Shown: positions 37,109 through 46,789, counted from the first letter of the stretch. The stretch: DNA of 64,000 nucleotides from Shewanella holmiensis (GCF_025370255.1 NZ_JAMTCD010000017.1:1-64000), one strand, 5' to 3'. Notes: generated by a model not told the origin, from the sequence alone. Numbers and translations are program-made.

Positions 37109-37126
37109 TGTTCTAAAACGGTATGG

Positions 37127-38092
37127 TTAAATCCACTTTAACCGATAGAATACATACATTTGTATACCGATTAATGTGATCAATCCTGCACAAAAAGCGG
37201 CGAATGCCCAATTGGTTTCAGCTCCTGGTATCCCGCCAATATTGACCCCAAGTAACCCTGTAAAAAAGCCTAATGGTAAAAATACCGCAGAAATCAGTGA
37301 TAAAAAATACAATCGCTGATTAAGTTGTTCAGATTGTTTTGACAATAGTTCCTCATGAGTAACACTTGCACGATCACGTACCACATCCAAATCTTCAATC
37401 ACGCGGATAAGATTTTCTTGAATTTCTCTAAAGCGAATTTTGTCATTGTCATCTAACAGTAAACTATTTTCGTGGAGTATTTTTGTTAATGCTTCACGTT
37501 GTGGTGCAAGGTAACGTCGAATAACCACCGTTTGTCTTCTTAGCTCTGCGATATCGGTTCTCAGTGTTTTATTTGCCGTGGTTACCACAAGCTCTTCTAG
37601 TTCATCAAGTACGTCTTCAATTTTATGAATGAAATCTACTTGGCGGAGGGTTAATTGCTCTGTTACCGACAAGATAAAGCCTGCACTATCGACCGGGCCT
37701 TTTCCCGCCTTAATTTTTTCAGCAACATCAATCACAGAATGCAGTTGGCGTTCACAGGTGGAGATGATCCTATGCTCTTCAGTATAAATACGGATTGATA
37801 CCATATCTTCCGGATCTGAGTTAGGGTTGAGGTTAACGCCGCGTAAGGTTAGCAGCATGCCATTGTTTGAATGAACAACCCTAGGGCGTGTATCAGCGGC
37901 AAGCAGAGTATCTAATTCAGCTTTTCCCAGCCCCTGTTTGGATAGCCAATGGCGAGAATCGGTCGACTTATATTTTAAATGCACCCACAGTAAACCATCT
38001 TCGGGTTTCCAATCGGCTAATTGCTCTTTTGATAAAGATTGGCCTGCATTGGGGCCTGTCATGAGTAAGCAATAAATAAATCCATTGTGCAT
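37127..38092 (-). CDS. zntB: Zinc transporter ZntB (CorA family)
   Basis: The 321-residue inner-membrane protein is a CorA-like channel with a large cytoplasmic N-terminal domain (residues 1-255) and two C-terminal helices. The loop motif reads LLGVNIGGIPG: Gly-Val-Asn in place of CorA's Gly-Met-Asn, which marks the ZntB group. ZntB moves Zn2+ (proton-coupled uptake or efflux; literature varies). Conserved segments are RGVNLNPNSDPEDMVSIRI and LRRQTVVIRRYLAPQREAL. It is a single gene convergent with fkpA. Confidence 0.9.
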   Translation of the reverse strand: MHNGFIYCLLMTGPNAGQSLSKEQLADWKPEDGLLWVHLKYKSTDSRHWLSKQGLGKAELDTLLAADTRPRVVHSNNGMLLTLRGVNLNPNSDPEDMVSIRIYTEEHRIISTCERQLHSVIDVAEKIKAGKGPVDSAGFILSVTEQLTLRQVDFIHKIEDVLDELEELVVTTANKTLRTDIAELRRQTVVIRRYLAPQREALTKILHENSLLLDDNDKIRFREIQENLIRVIEDLDVVRDRASVTHEELLSKQSEQLNQRLYFLSLISAVFLPLGFFTGLLGVNIGGIPGAETNWAFAAFCAGLITLIGIQMYVFYRLKWI

Positions 38093-38269
38093 GGCGATTC
38101 CTTAAATAGCGGATTTTATCAATTAATCCTTATTGATAGCCTCACTTTACGATATTTTAAGGTAATCACCCAGTAGTTATCGTGTTTTCATCTGCGGCAA
38201 AATATCATTTATGGTTTAAAATAGGATAAAACGGTTTAAGCGCGTTTCTCAATTGAATAAGAGTAAAAA

Positions 38270-38638
38270 ATGGAATACGAATTTCGACGTAATCGTCTTG
38301 ATGGCACTGTGTTTGCCAATTTCACAATGGACCATGAGGTTTTTGGACGCTGGTTTGCTGAAGAGTTAGGAGCAGATGTTATCCGCACTCAGCAGATTGT
38401 GGAGAGCATATCGCAATTGATATCAGGAACAACTAACCTTTGGCGCGACATTGGTACTGATTTGACTATAGATGCAGATTCAGAGCAGGTGCGAATTTTC
38501 GTAAATGCGATAGATTTTGATGAAGAACATGATTTCGAAGAGGGCATGGGCTTATATGATGCCGAATCAGAAGGATATTGTGGGCTTGAGGATTTTGATA
38601 AAGCGTTGAAAAGTTGGTTGGTTTTTATTCAAGAATAA
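38270..38638 (+). CDS. yacL: YacL family protein (UPF0231)
   Basis: The 122-residue acidic cytosolic protein matches the YacL family over its length: MEYEFRRNRLDGTVFANFTM at the start, FGRWFAEELG and a Glu/Asp-rich end FDEEHDFEEGMGLYDAES. Function is unknown. The ribosome-binding site is AAGAGTAA. It is convergent with narP. Confidence 0.9.
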   Translation: MEYEFRRNRLDGTVFANFTMDHEVFGRWFAEELGADVIRTQQIVESISQLISGTTNLWRDIGTDLTIDADSEQVRIFVNAIDFDEEHDFEEGMGLYDAESEGYCGLEDFDKALKSWLVFIQE

Positions 38639-38742
38639 TACAATGACGCGAACATTTTTGCATTATGCCCGCGCGTTAAATAAATGAGCTAGCATTCCCT
38701 AACACCATGCTCATCAAAATAGTCACTAGCACTGAAGAATAA

Positions 38743-38770
38743 ATCACGATGTCCTTACGAACATCGTGAT
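38743..38770 (-). terminator. Probable terminator of narQP
   Basis: A ten-base-pair stem (38743-38752 with 38761-38770) lies about 45 bases after the narP stop; the following T run on the minus strand is interrupted (TTTATTCTT). Confidence 0.6.
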
Positions 38771-38813
38771 CATTTAAGTCATCTGTACCTATAACTGCTG
38801 TCACTTATTTATT

Positions 38814-39443
38814 CTATTGATTTAAATACCTAACCGCCATTTCTGTTCGTGACTTAGCGTTGGCTTTACGCAGTAAGTTTTTAACATGAACTTTTACTGT
38901 GCCCTCGCTAATATGCAAATCTTCCGATATCACTCGATTACTTTTGCCTTCGGCAAGCTCTTGCAGAATTTGTAGTTCACGTGGCGTGAGGCTTTCAATC
39001 CATTGGTTATCGTCAGTGGCATTTTTTAACTCATACATGTAGGCTTCGACTTCTTCGCTGATCACGCGATGGCCTAACATGGCTTTTTTAAGCTGCTCAA
39101 GTAATAACTCAGGCTCAGTATCTTTGAGTAAGTAGCCATCAGCGCCAGCGCGCAGTAAACGGATAACATCTTGTTTTGCATCAGATACTGTTAAAATAAC
39201 AATTCTGGCAGTCACGCCTTCTTGGCGCATAGCATTAAGCGTATCTAAGCCTGACATGCCCTTCATATTTAAATCTAATAAGATAATATCGGGTTCGTTA
39301 TCACTTAACGCAGTAAGGGCATCTAAACCTGTACCAGCTTCTCCAAATAAAGTGAAATCTCCATCAGATGTAATAAGTTGGCAAATACCACGACGAAGTA
39401 AGGGATGATCGTCGACAACGAGTACTGAATATGGTTTACCCAT
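38814..39443 (-). CDS. narP: Nitrate/nitrite response regulator NarP
   Basis: The 209-residue regulator has a receiver domain with phospho-acceptor Asp57 (IILLDLNMKGMSG) and acidic pair at 11-12, and a C-terminal LuxR-type HTH: LTPRELQILQELAEGKSNRVI, then SEGTVKVHVKNLLRKANAKS. It is the partner of NarQ, whose gene it overlaps by eight bases. In Shewanella the NarQ/NarP pair controls nap and nrf genes (established for S. oneidensis); perfect NarL/NarP heptamers lie before nrfA. Confidence 0.93.
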   Translation of the reverse strand: MGKPYSVLVVDDHPLLRRGICQLITSDGDFTLFGEAGTGLDALTALSDNEPDIILLDLNMKGMSGLDTLNAMRQEGVTARIVILTVSDAKQDVIRLLRAGADGYLLKDTEPELLLEQLKKAMLGHRVISEEVEAYMYELKNATDDNQWIESLTPRELQILQELAEGKSNRVISEDLHISEGTVKVHVKNLLRKANAKSRTEMAVRYLNQ

Positions 39444-41148
39444 TTAAAGGCTCCTGCTGTGGTGGAAAACTAAGAGTAACGGTTGTGCCGCCTTGTGTAT
39501 TGGCACTAAAGGACAATTGCCCATTTAATTTACTGGCTCGCTCATGCATGATCCCGATCCCAAAATGTTGATCTCGTTCTTTTAAGTGCGATACCCCAAC
39601 ACCGTCATCTGAAATCGTGATGTTGATTATTCCTGAAGCGGATAGCTGACAATCTATCACGATATGTTTGGCATTTGCGTGTTTTATTGCATTTAAAGTT
39701 GCTTCGCGGGTTAATTGTAAAATATGAATATGTTGTTTGGCTTCAAGCAAATGTGCTGACAGTTTGTAATTCAAACTTAGTTGGATATCGGTTTGGGAAC
39801 GTAATTGGTCCAGCATGACTTCTAAAGCGTGATTTAAGTTGGGCTCTTTAATGGTTAAGCGGAATGTAGATAATAATTCACGCAGTTGAGCGTAGGCAAA
39901 ACTTACCCCATCGTTAATTTCAACAATCTGGTTTTCGACTTCTTCGTTACGACAATTATCCGGTAGCTTTTTGCGTAATAAACTGACCTGAATTTTTAAA
40001 AATGACAGTAATTGCCCTAGTGAGTCATGAAGTTCTCTGGCAATCACCGCACGCTCTTCCATCAAGGCTAATTGCTGTCTTTGTTCGGTGGCATTATGGA
40101 TGGTAATCGACCGTGCTAGCATAACGGCGAAATTTTTAAATAATGGGTTATTGAGTTGTAGTGAGGAAATAACCTCTAGATATCCTTGACGAACTTTATC
40201 TAACTGTAAAGGGAAGCACACACTGTTTTTAATGTGTTCAGGCCAGCCATTACTGGCATGAATAATGTCTTGCGATTGATCTTCGTGCTCAATCACTAAT
40301 CTGAGAAAATTTAAATTTTCATAATTTTGCAGCTGATTCAACGCCGATTTAAGTGCTTTGTAATCTAACCGATCGGAATGCAGCATAATAAGGTTATCGT
40401 ACAAAAAATTTAACTCATTATTGGTGCGGGTGAGCGCTAAGGTTTTTTCGGCGACCTGATTTTCAAGATCTTCATACAAATTGGATAATTCTGAGGCCGT
40501 TTTTTTCAAGGCATTACTCAATGCGGTCAACTCGATATAATCTGTTTTAGGCATATCGACTTTGAAATTACCCTGTGAAATAGTGAGTGCACTATCCATC
40601 AAAAGTTGTAGGGGCTTTACAACGCGTCTACGGGTAAAAATCACCGCCACTGCAGCTACAGCAAGCATTAAGGTTAAGCCTATGACTTGGCTTAATACTA
40701 ATAGTTTCAGTTTATAGGCCGCAAATAGCTCTATTTCCATCACTAAAATATCAATAGTATCGACAAAATCCTTCAATGAATCACGGTATGACCGAGTATC
40801 ACCCGCCTCAGCATACGCTTTCATAACCTGCCACTTATCGATCACTAATAGATACTGATTTGATAAGGGGTTTGGGGAGTACCACTTCAGTGAATTTTGT
40901 AAAACATCTGATTTTAGCGTGTTTTCAAACTCTTTAATTTTCTCTGAAACGATGTTACTGCCTGAATTACTCATAAGCAGTAATCGATAGCTTTGCATGC
41001 GCAGTGAACCCGAGGCATTAATGGCGCGCGAATCACCTAAGCTAAATGATAAGTTAACAATGGCATACAGCGCTAAACTGGAAGAAAGTAAAATAAGGAC
41101 TAACATTAGTCCAAAAATCGTAGAGGTAAGGCTACCGCGCTTTAACAT
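39436..41148 (-). CDS. narQ: Nitrate/nitrite sensor histidine kinase NarQ
   Basis: The 570-residue membrane kinase senses nitrate or nitrite. The N-terminal helix (12-35) is followed by a periplasmic domain with the P-box, here RAINASGSLRMQSYRLLL (41-58), where Arg50 contacts the ligand in NarX/NarQ. TM2 is about 150-172; a HAMP domain and an S-helix coiled coil follow; the HisKA_3 box AVIARELHDSLGQLLSF places the phospho-acceptor at His374, and the ATPase domain ends with DDGVGVS and GIGIMHERA. It lies divergent from nrfA across a 287-base regulatory region. Confidence 0.95.
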   Translation of the reverse strand: MLKRGSLTSTIFGLMLVLILLSSSLALYAIVNLSFSLGDSRAINASGSLRMQSYRLLLMSNSGSNIVSEKIKEFENTLKSDVLQNSLKWYSPNPLSNQYLLVIDKWQVMKAYAEAGDTRSYRDSLKDFVDTIDILVMEIELFAAYKLKLLVLSQVIGLTLMLAVAAVAVIFTRRRVVKPLQLLMDSALTISQGNFKVDMPKTDYIELTALSNALKKTASELSNLYEDLENQVAEKTLALTRTNNELNFLYDNLIMLHSDRLDYKALKSALNQLQNYENLNFLRLVIEHEDQSQDIIHASNGWPEHIKNSVCFPLQLDKVRQGYLEVISSLQLNNPLFKNFAVMLARSITIHNATEQRQQLALMEERAVIARELHDSLGQLLSFLKIQVSLLRKKLPDNCRNEEVENQIVEINDGVSFAYAQLRELLSTFRLTIKEPNLNHALEVMLDQLRSQTDIQLSLNYKLSAHLLEAKQHIHILQLTREATLNAIKHANAKHIVIDCQLSASGIINITISDDGVGVSHLKERDQHFGIGIMHERASKLNGQLSFSANTQGGTTVTLSFPPQQEPLNG

Positions 41149-41318
41149 TTTTGTTCCATTTTGTTGATATATGTTGCGTTATAAGTGTGTCATATTTTGT
41201 TGTTTAAAACAGGCTACAAGTATTGCAAACAGAGAGTTCTACATTAGCGGTCACTTTATTACATTAACAAATTTGAAAAAATGTGAGATACAACACGTTC
41301 ACATATTGATCTGGCGCA

Positions 41319-41348
41319 TACTTCTATAACTATACTCCTAAAGGGGTA
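41319..41348. promoter_or_regulatory. NarL/NarP heptamers between narQP and nrfA
   Basis: Bases 41333-41348 read TACTCCT-AA-AGGGGTA, an exact 7-2-7 inverted pair of the TACYYMT heptamer that NarP needs. Another exact heptamer (TACTTCT) lies at 41319-41325. They are about 90-115 bases before nrfA and about 185 before narQ, so NarP probably controls nrfA and may feed back on narQP. Confidence 0.8.
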
Positions 41349-41435
41349 TTTTTTGTTGGTGATAAACTAGCTAATTTTGACCTTGGAGATATCGTGGTTA
41401 TTAATTAAATATAAAGTAACACGGAGTTAAAGGTG

Positions 41436-42836
41436 ATGAAGATGAACGTAAAAACAACTGCACTAAGTGCTGTTATTGCGGCCAGCTTTATGGTTGCTGG
41501 AGCAATGGCAAGCGATAAAACTGAACCCCGCAATGAAGTATACAAAGATAAATATGCAGCGCAATATGAATCATGGCATGACACAGCAGAAAGCAAAGAA
41601 ATTGTTGATATGCTTGAAGAAGTGCCTAGCCTAGTTGTGCTATGGGCCGGTTACGGTTTTGCGAAAGATTATAATGCGCCTCGTGGCCATATGTATGCAG
41701 TTACTGATGTTACTAATACATTGCGTACGGGTGCCCCAAAAAATGCTGAAGACGGCCCAATGCCAATGGCATGTTGGAGCTGTAAAAGTCCTGATGTTCC
41801 TCGTGTAATTGAAGAACAAGGCGAAAATGGTTATTTTGCTGGCAAGTGGGCTAAAGGCGGCCCAGAGATAGTCAATACTATCGGTTGTGCTGACTGTCAT
41901 GAAAAAGGCTCTGCTAAATTACGTTTATCTCGTCCATTCGCAGAGCGCGCAATGGAGACAATTGGTACGCCATTTGATAAAGCTTCTCGTAAAGACAAGC
42001 AATCAATGGTGTGTGGCCAATGTCACGTAGAGTACTACTTTGAGAAAACTGCAGACCGTCCAGGTTTTGTGAAATTCCCATGGGATATGGGTACCACGGT
42101 TGAGCAGATGGAAGTTTACTATGACAGCATGGAGTTCTCTGACTGGACTCATGCAGTATCTAAAACACCAATGCTAAAAGCACAGCACCCGGGTTATGAA
42201 ACTTGGAAGCTAGGCGTTCATGGTAAAAACAACGTAACTTGTACCGATTGTCATATGCCTAAAGTGGCTAAAGCAAACGGCAAAGGTAAATTCACCGATC
42301 ATAAAGTGGGTAACCCATTTGATCGTTTCGAAGAAACCTGTGCGACTTGTCATAACCAAAGCAAAGAGTTCATGGTTGATTTAACTAATGAACGTAAGAA
42401 GAAAGTGAATGAGCTAAAAACTAGCGCTGAAACTCAACTTGTTAAAGCTCACTTTGAAGCAAAAGCGGCTTGGGATGCGGGTGCAACTGAAGCTGAAATG
42501 AAGCCTATCCTTATGGATATCCGTCATTCACAATGGCGTTGGGACTATGCAACAGCATCACATGGTGTTGCAGCTCACGCAGCTGATGAAGCGTTACGTA
42601 TTTTAGGTACTTCTGTAGATAAAGCGGCTAATGCCCGTATCAAGCTTGCTCAATTATTAGCGGCTAAAGGTGTTAAGCAACCAATAGCTTACCCAGATAC
42701 ATCTACTAAAGCTAAAGCACAAGCTGCATTAGGTATGGACATGAAAACGATGAATGCAGAAAAAGACGCATTCAAGAAGAATGTTGTGCCTAAATGGCAA
42801 GAAGAAGCTAAAAAACGCGAAGCAACTTACAAGTAA
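41436..42836 (+). CDS. nrfA: Ammonia-forming cytochrome c nitrite reductase NrfA
   Basis: NrfA reduces nitrite to ammonium with six electrons in the periplasm. The 466-residue precursor (ATG 41436, GGAG nine bases upstream) has a signal peptide ending AGAMA and five heme sites: CWSCK at 113-117 (the Lys-ligated catalytic heme), CADCH at 151, CGQCH at 193, CTDCH at 269 and CATCH at 302. YYFEK and the [16 protein letters not shown] segment around the active site are normal. There is no nrfBCD beside it, so it receives electrons from quinol through CymA-type carriers as in other Shewanella. A strong terminator follows. Confidence 0.97.
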   Translation: MKMNVKTTALSAVIAASFMVAGAMASDKTEPRNEVYKDKYAAQYESWHDTAESKEIVDMLEEVPSLVVLWAGYGFAKDYNAPRGHMYAVTDVTNTLRTGAPKNAEDGPMPMACWSCKSPDVPRVIEEQGENGYFAGKWAKGGPEIVNTIGCADCHEKGSAKLRLSRPFAERAMETIGTPFDKASRKDKQSMVCGQCHVEYYFEKTADRPGFVKFPWDMGTTVEQMEVYYDSMEFSDWTHAVSKTPMLKAQHPGYETWKLGVHGKNNVTCTDCHMPKVAKANGKGKFTDHKVGNPFDRFEETCATCHNQSKEFMVDLTNERKKKVNELKTSAETQLVKAHFEAKAAWDAGATEAEMKPILMDIRHSQWRWDYATASHGVAAHAADEALRILGTSVDKAANARIKLAQLLAAKGVKQPIAYPDTSTKAKAQAALGMDMKTMNAEKDAFKKNVVPKWQEEAKKREATYK

Positions 42837-42894
42837 CAAGCTAAGTGTTATTCAGGTTAATGAATAAATTTCTCTGAATTAAAACTTCAACATC

Positions 42895-42923
42895 AAAAGC
42901 CCTCATTCTGAGGGCTTTTTTTT
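42895..42923 (+). terminator. Terminator after nrfA
   Basis: AGCCCTCA pairs with TGAGGGCT (42898-42905 with 42909-42916) around TTC, followed by T8. Confidence 0.9.
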
Positions 42924-43022
42924 CGCATAAATAATCTGATTTCAACCTCAAGATGGGTTGCTGTTATGTGTCTTTTCGCGCTTTAAACTTCGCACCAAGA
43001 TCAAGCAAGCGGATTTTTATGC

Positions 43023-43037
43023 GCACCATCATGGTGC
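43023..43037. promoter_or_regulatory. NtrC-type enhancer site upstream of glnK
   Basis: GCACC-ATCAT-GGTGC is a perfect dyad with the N5 spacing of NtrC sites (TGCACC-N5-GGTGCA). It lies about 150 bases before glnK. A half-site GCACC occurs at 42995. Confidence 0.65.
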
Positions 43038-43100
43038 TTATTTGTCATGCAATTTACTGCTAAAAATCATCTTTTCATTTAAATACAGTTAGTTAAATAG

Positions 43101-43116
43101 TTGGCCTGATGATTGA
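43101..43116 (+). promoter_or_regulatory. Possible sigma54 promoter of glnK-amtB
   Basis: TTGGCCTG-N4-TTGA keeps the GG at -24 and the TTG at -12 with correct spacing, but differs from TTGGCACG-N4-TTGC at three bases. Its place between the NtrC dyad and glnK supports it; expression would start near 43127. Confidence 0.5.
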
Positions 43117-43175
43117 ATCTGTTATTGCAACAAATGCATAACAAGATGTCTTTTTATTAATTTTTGGAGGTCGAG

Positions 43176-43514
43176 ATGAAACTCGTCAGCGCAATCATCA
43201 AACCATTTAAGCTAGATGATGTCCGTGAAGCCATTGCAGGTATGGGCATCGAAGGTATGACAGTTACTGAGGTGAAAGGTTTTGGTCGTCAAAAAGGGCA
43301 TACAGAGCTGTATCGTGGTGCCGAATATCAAGTGGATTTTTTACCAAAAGTAAAATTAGAGATTGCCACTAAAGAAGAAAACTTAGACATGTTAATTGAA
43401 GCTATCACTACGGCAGCTCATACCGGAAAAATTGGTGACGGCAAAATTTTTGTCACTGAGTTAGAACAAGCCATTCGTATTCGTACGGGTGAAGTTGATA
43501 ACGAAGCATTATAA
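43176..43514 (+). CDS. glnK: P-II nitrogen regulatory protein GlnK
   Basis: P-II proteins report nitrogen status (ATP/ADP, 2-oxoglutarate) to AmtB, GlnE and NtrB. The 112-residue product (ATG 43176; GGAGG five bases upstream) begins MKLVSAIIKPFKLDDVRE and has the T-loop with the uridylylated Tyr51 (TELYRGAEYQVDFLPK), plus the GDGKIFVTELEQAIRIRTGE end. Being directly upstream of amtB (12 bases) identifies it as GlnK rather than GlnB. An NtrC-type dyad and a sigma54-like promoter lie upstream. Confidence 0.95.
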   Translation: MKLVSAIIKPFKLDDVREAIAGMGIEGMTVTEVKGFGRQKGHTELYRGAEYQVDFLPKVKLEIATKEENLDMLIEAITTAAHTGKIGDGKIFVTELEQAIRIRTGEVDNEAL

Positions 43515-43526
43515 GGGGCGATCATA

Positions 43527-44777
43527 ATGGAAGAATTAGCAAAATTAGGACTGACAGTTAGCGAGTTGCGCTTTGCGTTAGATACCTTCTACTTTTTAAT
43601 CTCTGGTGCATTAGTCATGTGGATGGCAGCTGGCTTTGCAATGTTAGAAGCGGGTTTGGTTCGCTCAAAAAACACCACAGAGATTTTAACTAAAAACGTG
43701 TGTTTATATTCCATCGCTTGTGTAATGTATCTGCTAGTGGGTTATAACATCATGTACGTTGATAATGCAGAAGGTGGCATTATTCCATCCTTTGCGGCGT
43801 TAATCGGTACACAAGCCGCCGACGCAGATCATGCACTTGAATCTGATTTCTTCTTCCAAGTGGTGTTTGTTGCAACAGCAATGTCGATTGTATCTGGAGC
43901 CGTTGCCGAGCGTATGAAGCTATGGGCTTTCCTTGCTTTCTCAGTGGTAATGACCGCAGTGATATATCCTGTTGAAGGTTACTGGACATGGGGTGGCGGA
44001 TTTATCTCTGAAGCAGGTTTTGTTGACTTTGCAGGCAGTGGCATTGTGCACATGGCTGGTGCAGCCGCTGCAATTTCAGGGGTACTATTACTAGGAGCCC
44101 GTAAGGGAAAATATGGTGCAAATGGTCAAGTTCATCCTATTCCTGGGTCTAACTTGCCTATGGCGACTTTAGGTATGTTTATTTTATGGATGGGTTGGTT
44201 TGGCTTTAACGGTGGTTCACAGTTATTAGTGTCAGATGCTGAGAATGCTTCAGCAGTTGCTAAAATCTTTGTTAACACTAACTCTGCCGCAGCGTTTGGC
44301 GCAGTATCAGCCTTGATTGTGTGTAAAATGGTTTGGGGTAAAGCTGATTTAACCATGATTTTAAACGGTGCATTAGCGGGCTTAGTGGCTATCACTGCTG
44401 ACCCACTATCACCTTCATTGGTAATGGCTGGTGTAATTGGTTTGGTTGCTGGTGGCGTGGTTATCTTCTCTATTATTGGCTTTGACCGTATTAAAATTGA
44501 TGACCCAGTAGGCGCAATTTCAGTTCACGGTGTAGCTGGATTTTTAGGTCTGATGTTAGTGCCGCTATCAAATGCTGATGCGAGCTTTGGGTCTCAGTTA
44601 TTTGGTGCAGGTGTTATCTTTGGTTGGGTATTTGCAGCTTCACTAGCAGTATGGTTTGTACTGAAAGTCACTATGGGTATTCGTGTAACAGAAGAAGAAG
44701 AGTACAACGGTATGGACGCTTCTGATTGTGGTATTGATGCTTATCCAGAGTTTGTGAGTGTTAAAACCGCAGGCTAG
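43527..44777 (+). CDS. amtB: Ammonium transporter AmtB
   Basis: The 416-residue inner-membrane protein is a trimeric ammonium channel gated by GlnK. Conserved features: FAMLEAGLVRSKNTTEIL, MSIVSGAVAERM, the first pore His in SGIVHMAGAAAA (His175) and the second in DPVGAISVHGVAGFLG. Eleven helices are expected; no signal peptide is evident at the N-terminus (MEELAKLGLTVSE). Co-transcribed with glnK and ended by a hairpin. Confidence 0.96.
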   Translation: MEELAKLGLTVSELRFALDTFYFLISGALVMWMAAGFAMLEAGLVRSKNTTEILTKNVCLYSIACVMYLLVGYNIMYVDNAEGGIIPSFAALIGTQAADADHALESDFFFQVVFVATAMSIVSGAVAERMKLWAFLAFSVVMTAVIYPVEGYWTWGGGFISEAGFVDFAGSGIVHMAGAAAAISGVLLLGARKGKYGANGQVHPIPGSNLPMATLGMFILWMGWFGFNGGSQLLVSDAENASAVAKIFVNTNSAAAFGAVSALIVCKMVWGKADLTMILNGALAGLVAITADPLSPSLVMAGVIGLVAGGVVIFSIIGFDRIKIDDPVGAISVHGVAGFLGLMLVPLSNADASFGSQLFGAGVIFGWVFAASLAVWFVLKVTMGIRVTEEEEYNGMDASDCGIDAYPEFVSVKTAG

Positions 44778-44799
44778 TAATATACGCGCTATGATTAAG

Positions 44800-44826
44800 C
44801 AGAGTCCTTTTGGGCTCTGTTTTTTA
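44800..44826 (+). terminator. Terminator after amtB
   Basis: CAGAGTCC pairs with GGGCTCTG (one G-T) around TTTT, followed by T7. Confidence 0.85.
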
Positions 44827-44864
44827 TGTGTTAGATTAAACCTGATCACACAGCAGGAGGGGTT

Positions 44865-45206
44865 ATGAAGCAATTAACAAAGCGGGCGTGTCTCACTATT
44901 GCCTTAAGCGGCTTATTGTTCAGTGGGTTATCTACAGCTGGTCAGGTTGTCGTTAGAAAGTCTTCAGAGTCTTTCGATGCTTTTGCGGTAAGAGATCAGG
45001 TAATCAAAGATTATGAGTGGCAAGAAGCACTGAGAATGCAGCAACAAATTCAAATTCTGCAATCATTACCATTAGGATGCTTGCCTATGGCTGTGCCATA
45101 TCGTTACTTTACTTGTAACGGCTTGGCTTATCGTCCTTATCAATATCAAAACAAAGAGTTATATATTCAAATCGATCAACCTAACGGATATAAACCATCT
45201 CGATAG
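44865..45206 (+). CDS. Secreted small protein of unknown function
   Basis: The family is not recognised. The 113-residue product has a clear signal peptide (ACLTIALSGLLFSGLSTAGQ, cut near AGQ). The mature part is short, Gln-rich in its helix (EWQEALRMQQQIQILQSL), and has two cysteines (LGCLP and FTCNG), with a Tyr-rich end (YRPYQYQNKELYIQ). A strong GGAGGGG site sets the start. It stands between amtB and the TPR lipoprotein gene, same strand, each with separate spacing. Confidence 0.7.
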   Translation: MKQLTKRACLTIALSGLLFSGLSTAGQVVVRKSSESFDAFAVRDQVIKDYEWQEALRMQQQIQILQSLPLGCLPMAVPYRYFTCNGLAYRPYQYQNKELYIQIDQPNGYKPSR

Positions 45207-45311
45207 AGAATATCACCTACTGCTGAATACCATTTGAAGTGATTTTTTGGCTGAAAATGCAATGCTTGACTAAACTTACCTTATTCGTATCTCGTTTAAG
45301 AGGCTTAGGTT

Positions 45312-46535
45312 ATGTTAAACATTTCCTTTACGCAGTACGTAATGCGTCTTTATTCTGGCCAACAAAGCGATAGGGGATTTATCACTATCCTGTTATTTGT
45401 TGCTTTTTTAAGTTTAATGTCTGGCTGCCAAACCACTCCTAAATCTAACCAAACTATTGCCATAGAACCTTTGTTCCATGATGAGTTATTCATGCCTGTT
45501 GATGTCATCACACCTGAACAAATTTATGCCTTGCCTCGCGAATACATTGCTCAAGTTAAACAAGATTATTATAAAGACAAAAATATTCGTCATAAAAATA
45601 TCTCTCCTCATGAATGGTTATCTCAATACATTGGCGCACAAAATGGTGGCTTTGAATATCGAGATCATTTTACCCGTCCAGCCAGTATTACTTCTACCGT
45701 GAGAGAGGGTAACTGCATGTCATTAGTGGTGTTGTCTGCTGCACTGGCTGAAGCATTTAATATTCCCGTTGAGTTTCAAGATATCGATGTTGAACCTATT
45801 TGGGATAAACGCGGTGGATTTTACTTGGTAAATGGCCATGTAAATTTATTCTTATCACCGGCAATCGATGCCAATGTGGTGGCATTCAGCGATCGTAAAA
45901 TATTGGTCGACTTTTTACCTGAGCGGGCCGTCCGTGGTTACAGTAAAACCATTGTGAATAAACAAACGCTGACCGCAATGTACTATAACAATGTTGCTGC
46001 AGAGGCTTTAGTCGAGCAGCAATATGATTTAGCGTATGCATTAATCAAACAAAGCATCAAAAGCGATCCGAGTTTTGTATCAAGTATTAATACCCTTGCT
46101 GTGATATATCGCCATAAAGGTGATAATCAGAAGGCCGAACAGGCCTATCGTGCAGCCCTAGCAATGGATAAAGAAGATATGACAACCCTATTCAATCTAG
46201 CTCTTATCTTAGGTGAACAAGACAGATTGGAAGAATGGGCTGAAGTGCATAAAATTTTAGAGTTAAGCCGAATAAATAACCCTTTCTATTATTATGATAT
46301 GGCCCAGCAGGCTTATTTCGAACAACATTATCAAGAAGCATTAGTATGGTACAAACGTGCATTGGCAAAGGCTGATTATCGGCATGAGTTTTATTTTGGA
46401 TTATCCAGAACCTACTGGGCAACGGGAGAGCACAGATTAGCCCAAAAAAATATGCAAAAGGCGTTAGCATTAACAGGGGATGAAGACAGTAAGCGTAGAT
46501 ACCAAAGTAAGCTTCAAGCGATGAAACGTTGGTAA
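45312..46535 (+). CDS. Transglutaminase-like/TPR lipoprotein
   Basis: The 407-residue protein has an N-terminal hydrophobic signal with a lipobox MSGC (Cys39). Residues ~80-215 form a transglutaminase/protease-like fold: catalytic Cys in REGNCMSLVVLSAALAEAF, His in VNGHVNLFL and Asp in ILVDFLPE. TPR units follow (NNVAAEALVEQQYDLAYALI, VIYRHKGDNQKAEQAYRAAL, ALVWYKRALAKADYRHEFYF). The Cys-His-Asp set suggests an active periplasmic cysteine peptidase or transglutaminase-like enzyme; the substrate is unknown. ATG 45312 has AGGCTTAGG upstream. Confidence 0.82.
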   Translation: MLNISFTQYVMRLYSGQQSDRGFITILLFVAFLSLMSGCQTTPKSNQTIAIEPLFHDELFMPVDVITPEQIYALPREYIAQVKQDYYKDKNIRHKNISPHEWLSQYIGAQNGGFEYRDHFTRPASITSTVREGNCMSLVVLSAALAEAFNIPVEFQDIDVEPIWDKRGGFYLVNGHVNLFLSPAIDANVVAFSDRKILVDFLPERAVRGYSKTIVNKQTLTAMYYNNVAAEALVEQQYDLAYALIKQSIKSDPSFVSSINTLAVIYRHKGDNQKAEQAYRAALAMDKEDMTTLFNLALILGEQDRLEEWAEVHKILELSRINNPFYYYDMAQQAYFEQHYQEALVWYKRALAKADYRHEFYFGLSRTYWATGEHRLAQKNMQKALALTGDEDSKRRYQSKLQAMKRW

Positions 46536-46789
46536 TCATTTTTCGGCAAAATGATCGCTATTGGGATAAATTATTTTGAAATAAGCGTTATTAACAGACT
46601 ATTTAACCAGAACACTGGTCAATCAATCTTCAGCGGTTATTTCAAGGGAAAACTGCGTTGAATTGACTTGCATAGGCTAACTATTGACGCGTAAATTGAC
46701 TTGGTTATCACTAACAATCTTTGCCTGAATCGGTAGGTTTCTGATTTGATGATATTAATTAGTTAACAAATCTTTTAGCCAGTTTTAGA

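Noticed and set aside
41282..41303. TGTGA ... TCACA pair upstream of nrfA as a CRP site
   Set aside because: The half-sites are 12 bases apart instead of 6.
46536..46789. Short minus-strand frames in the convergent gap
   Set aside because: Fewer than 30 codons each with no start or site.
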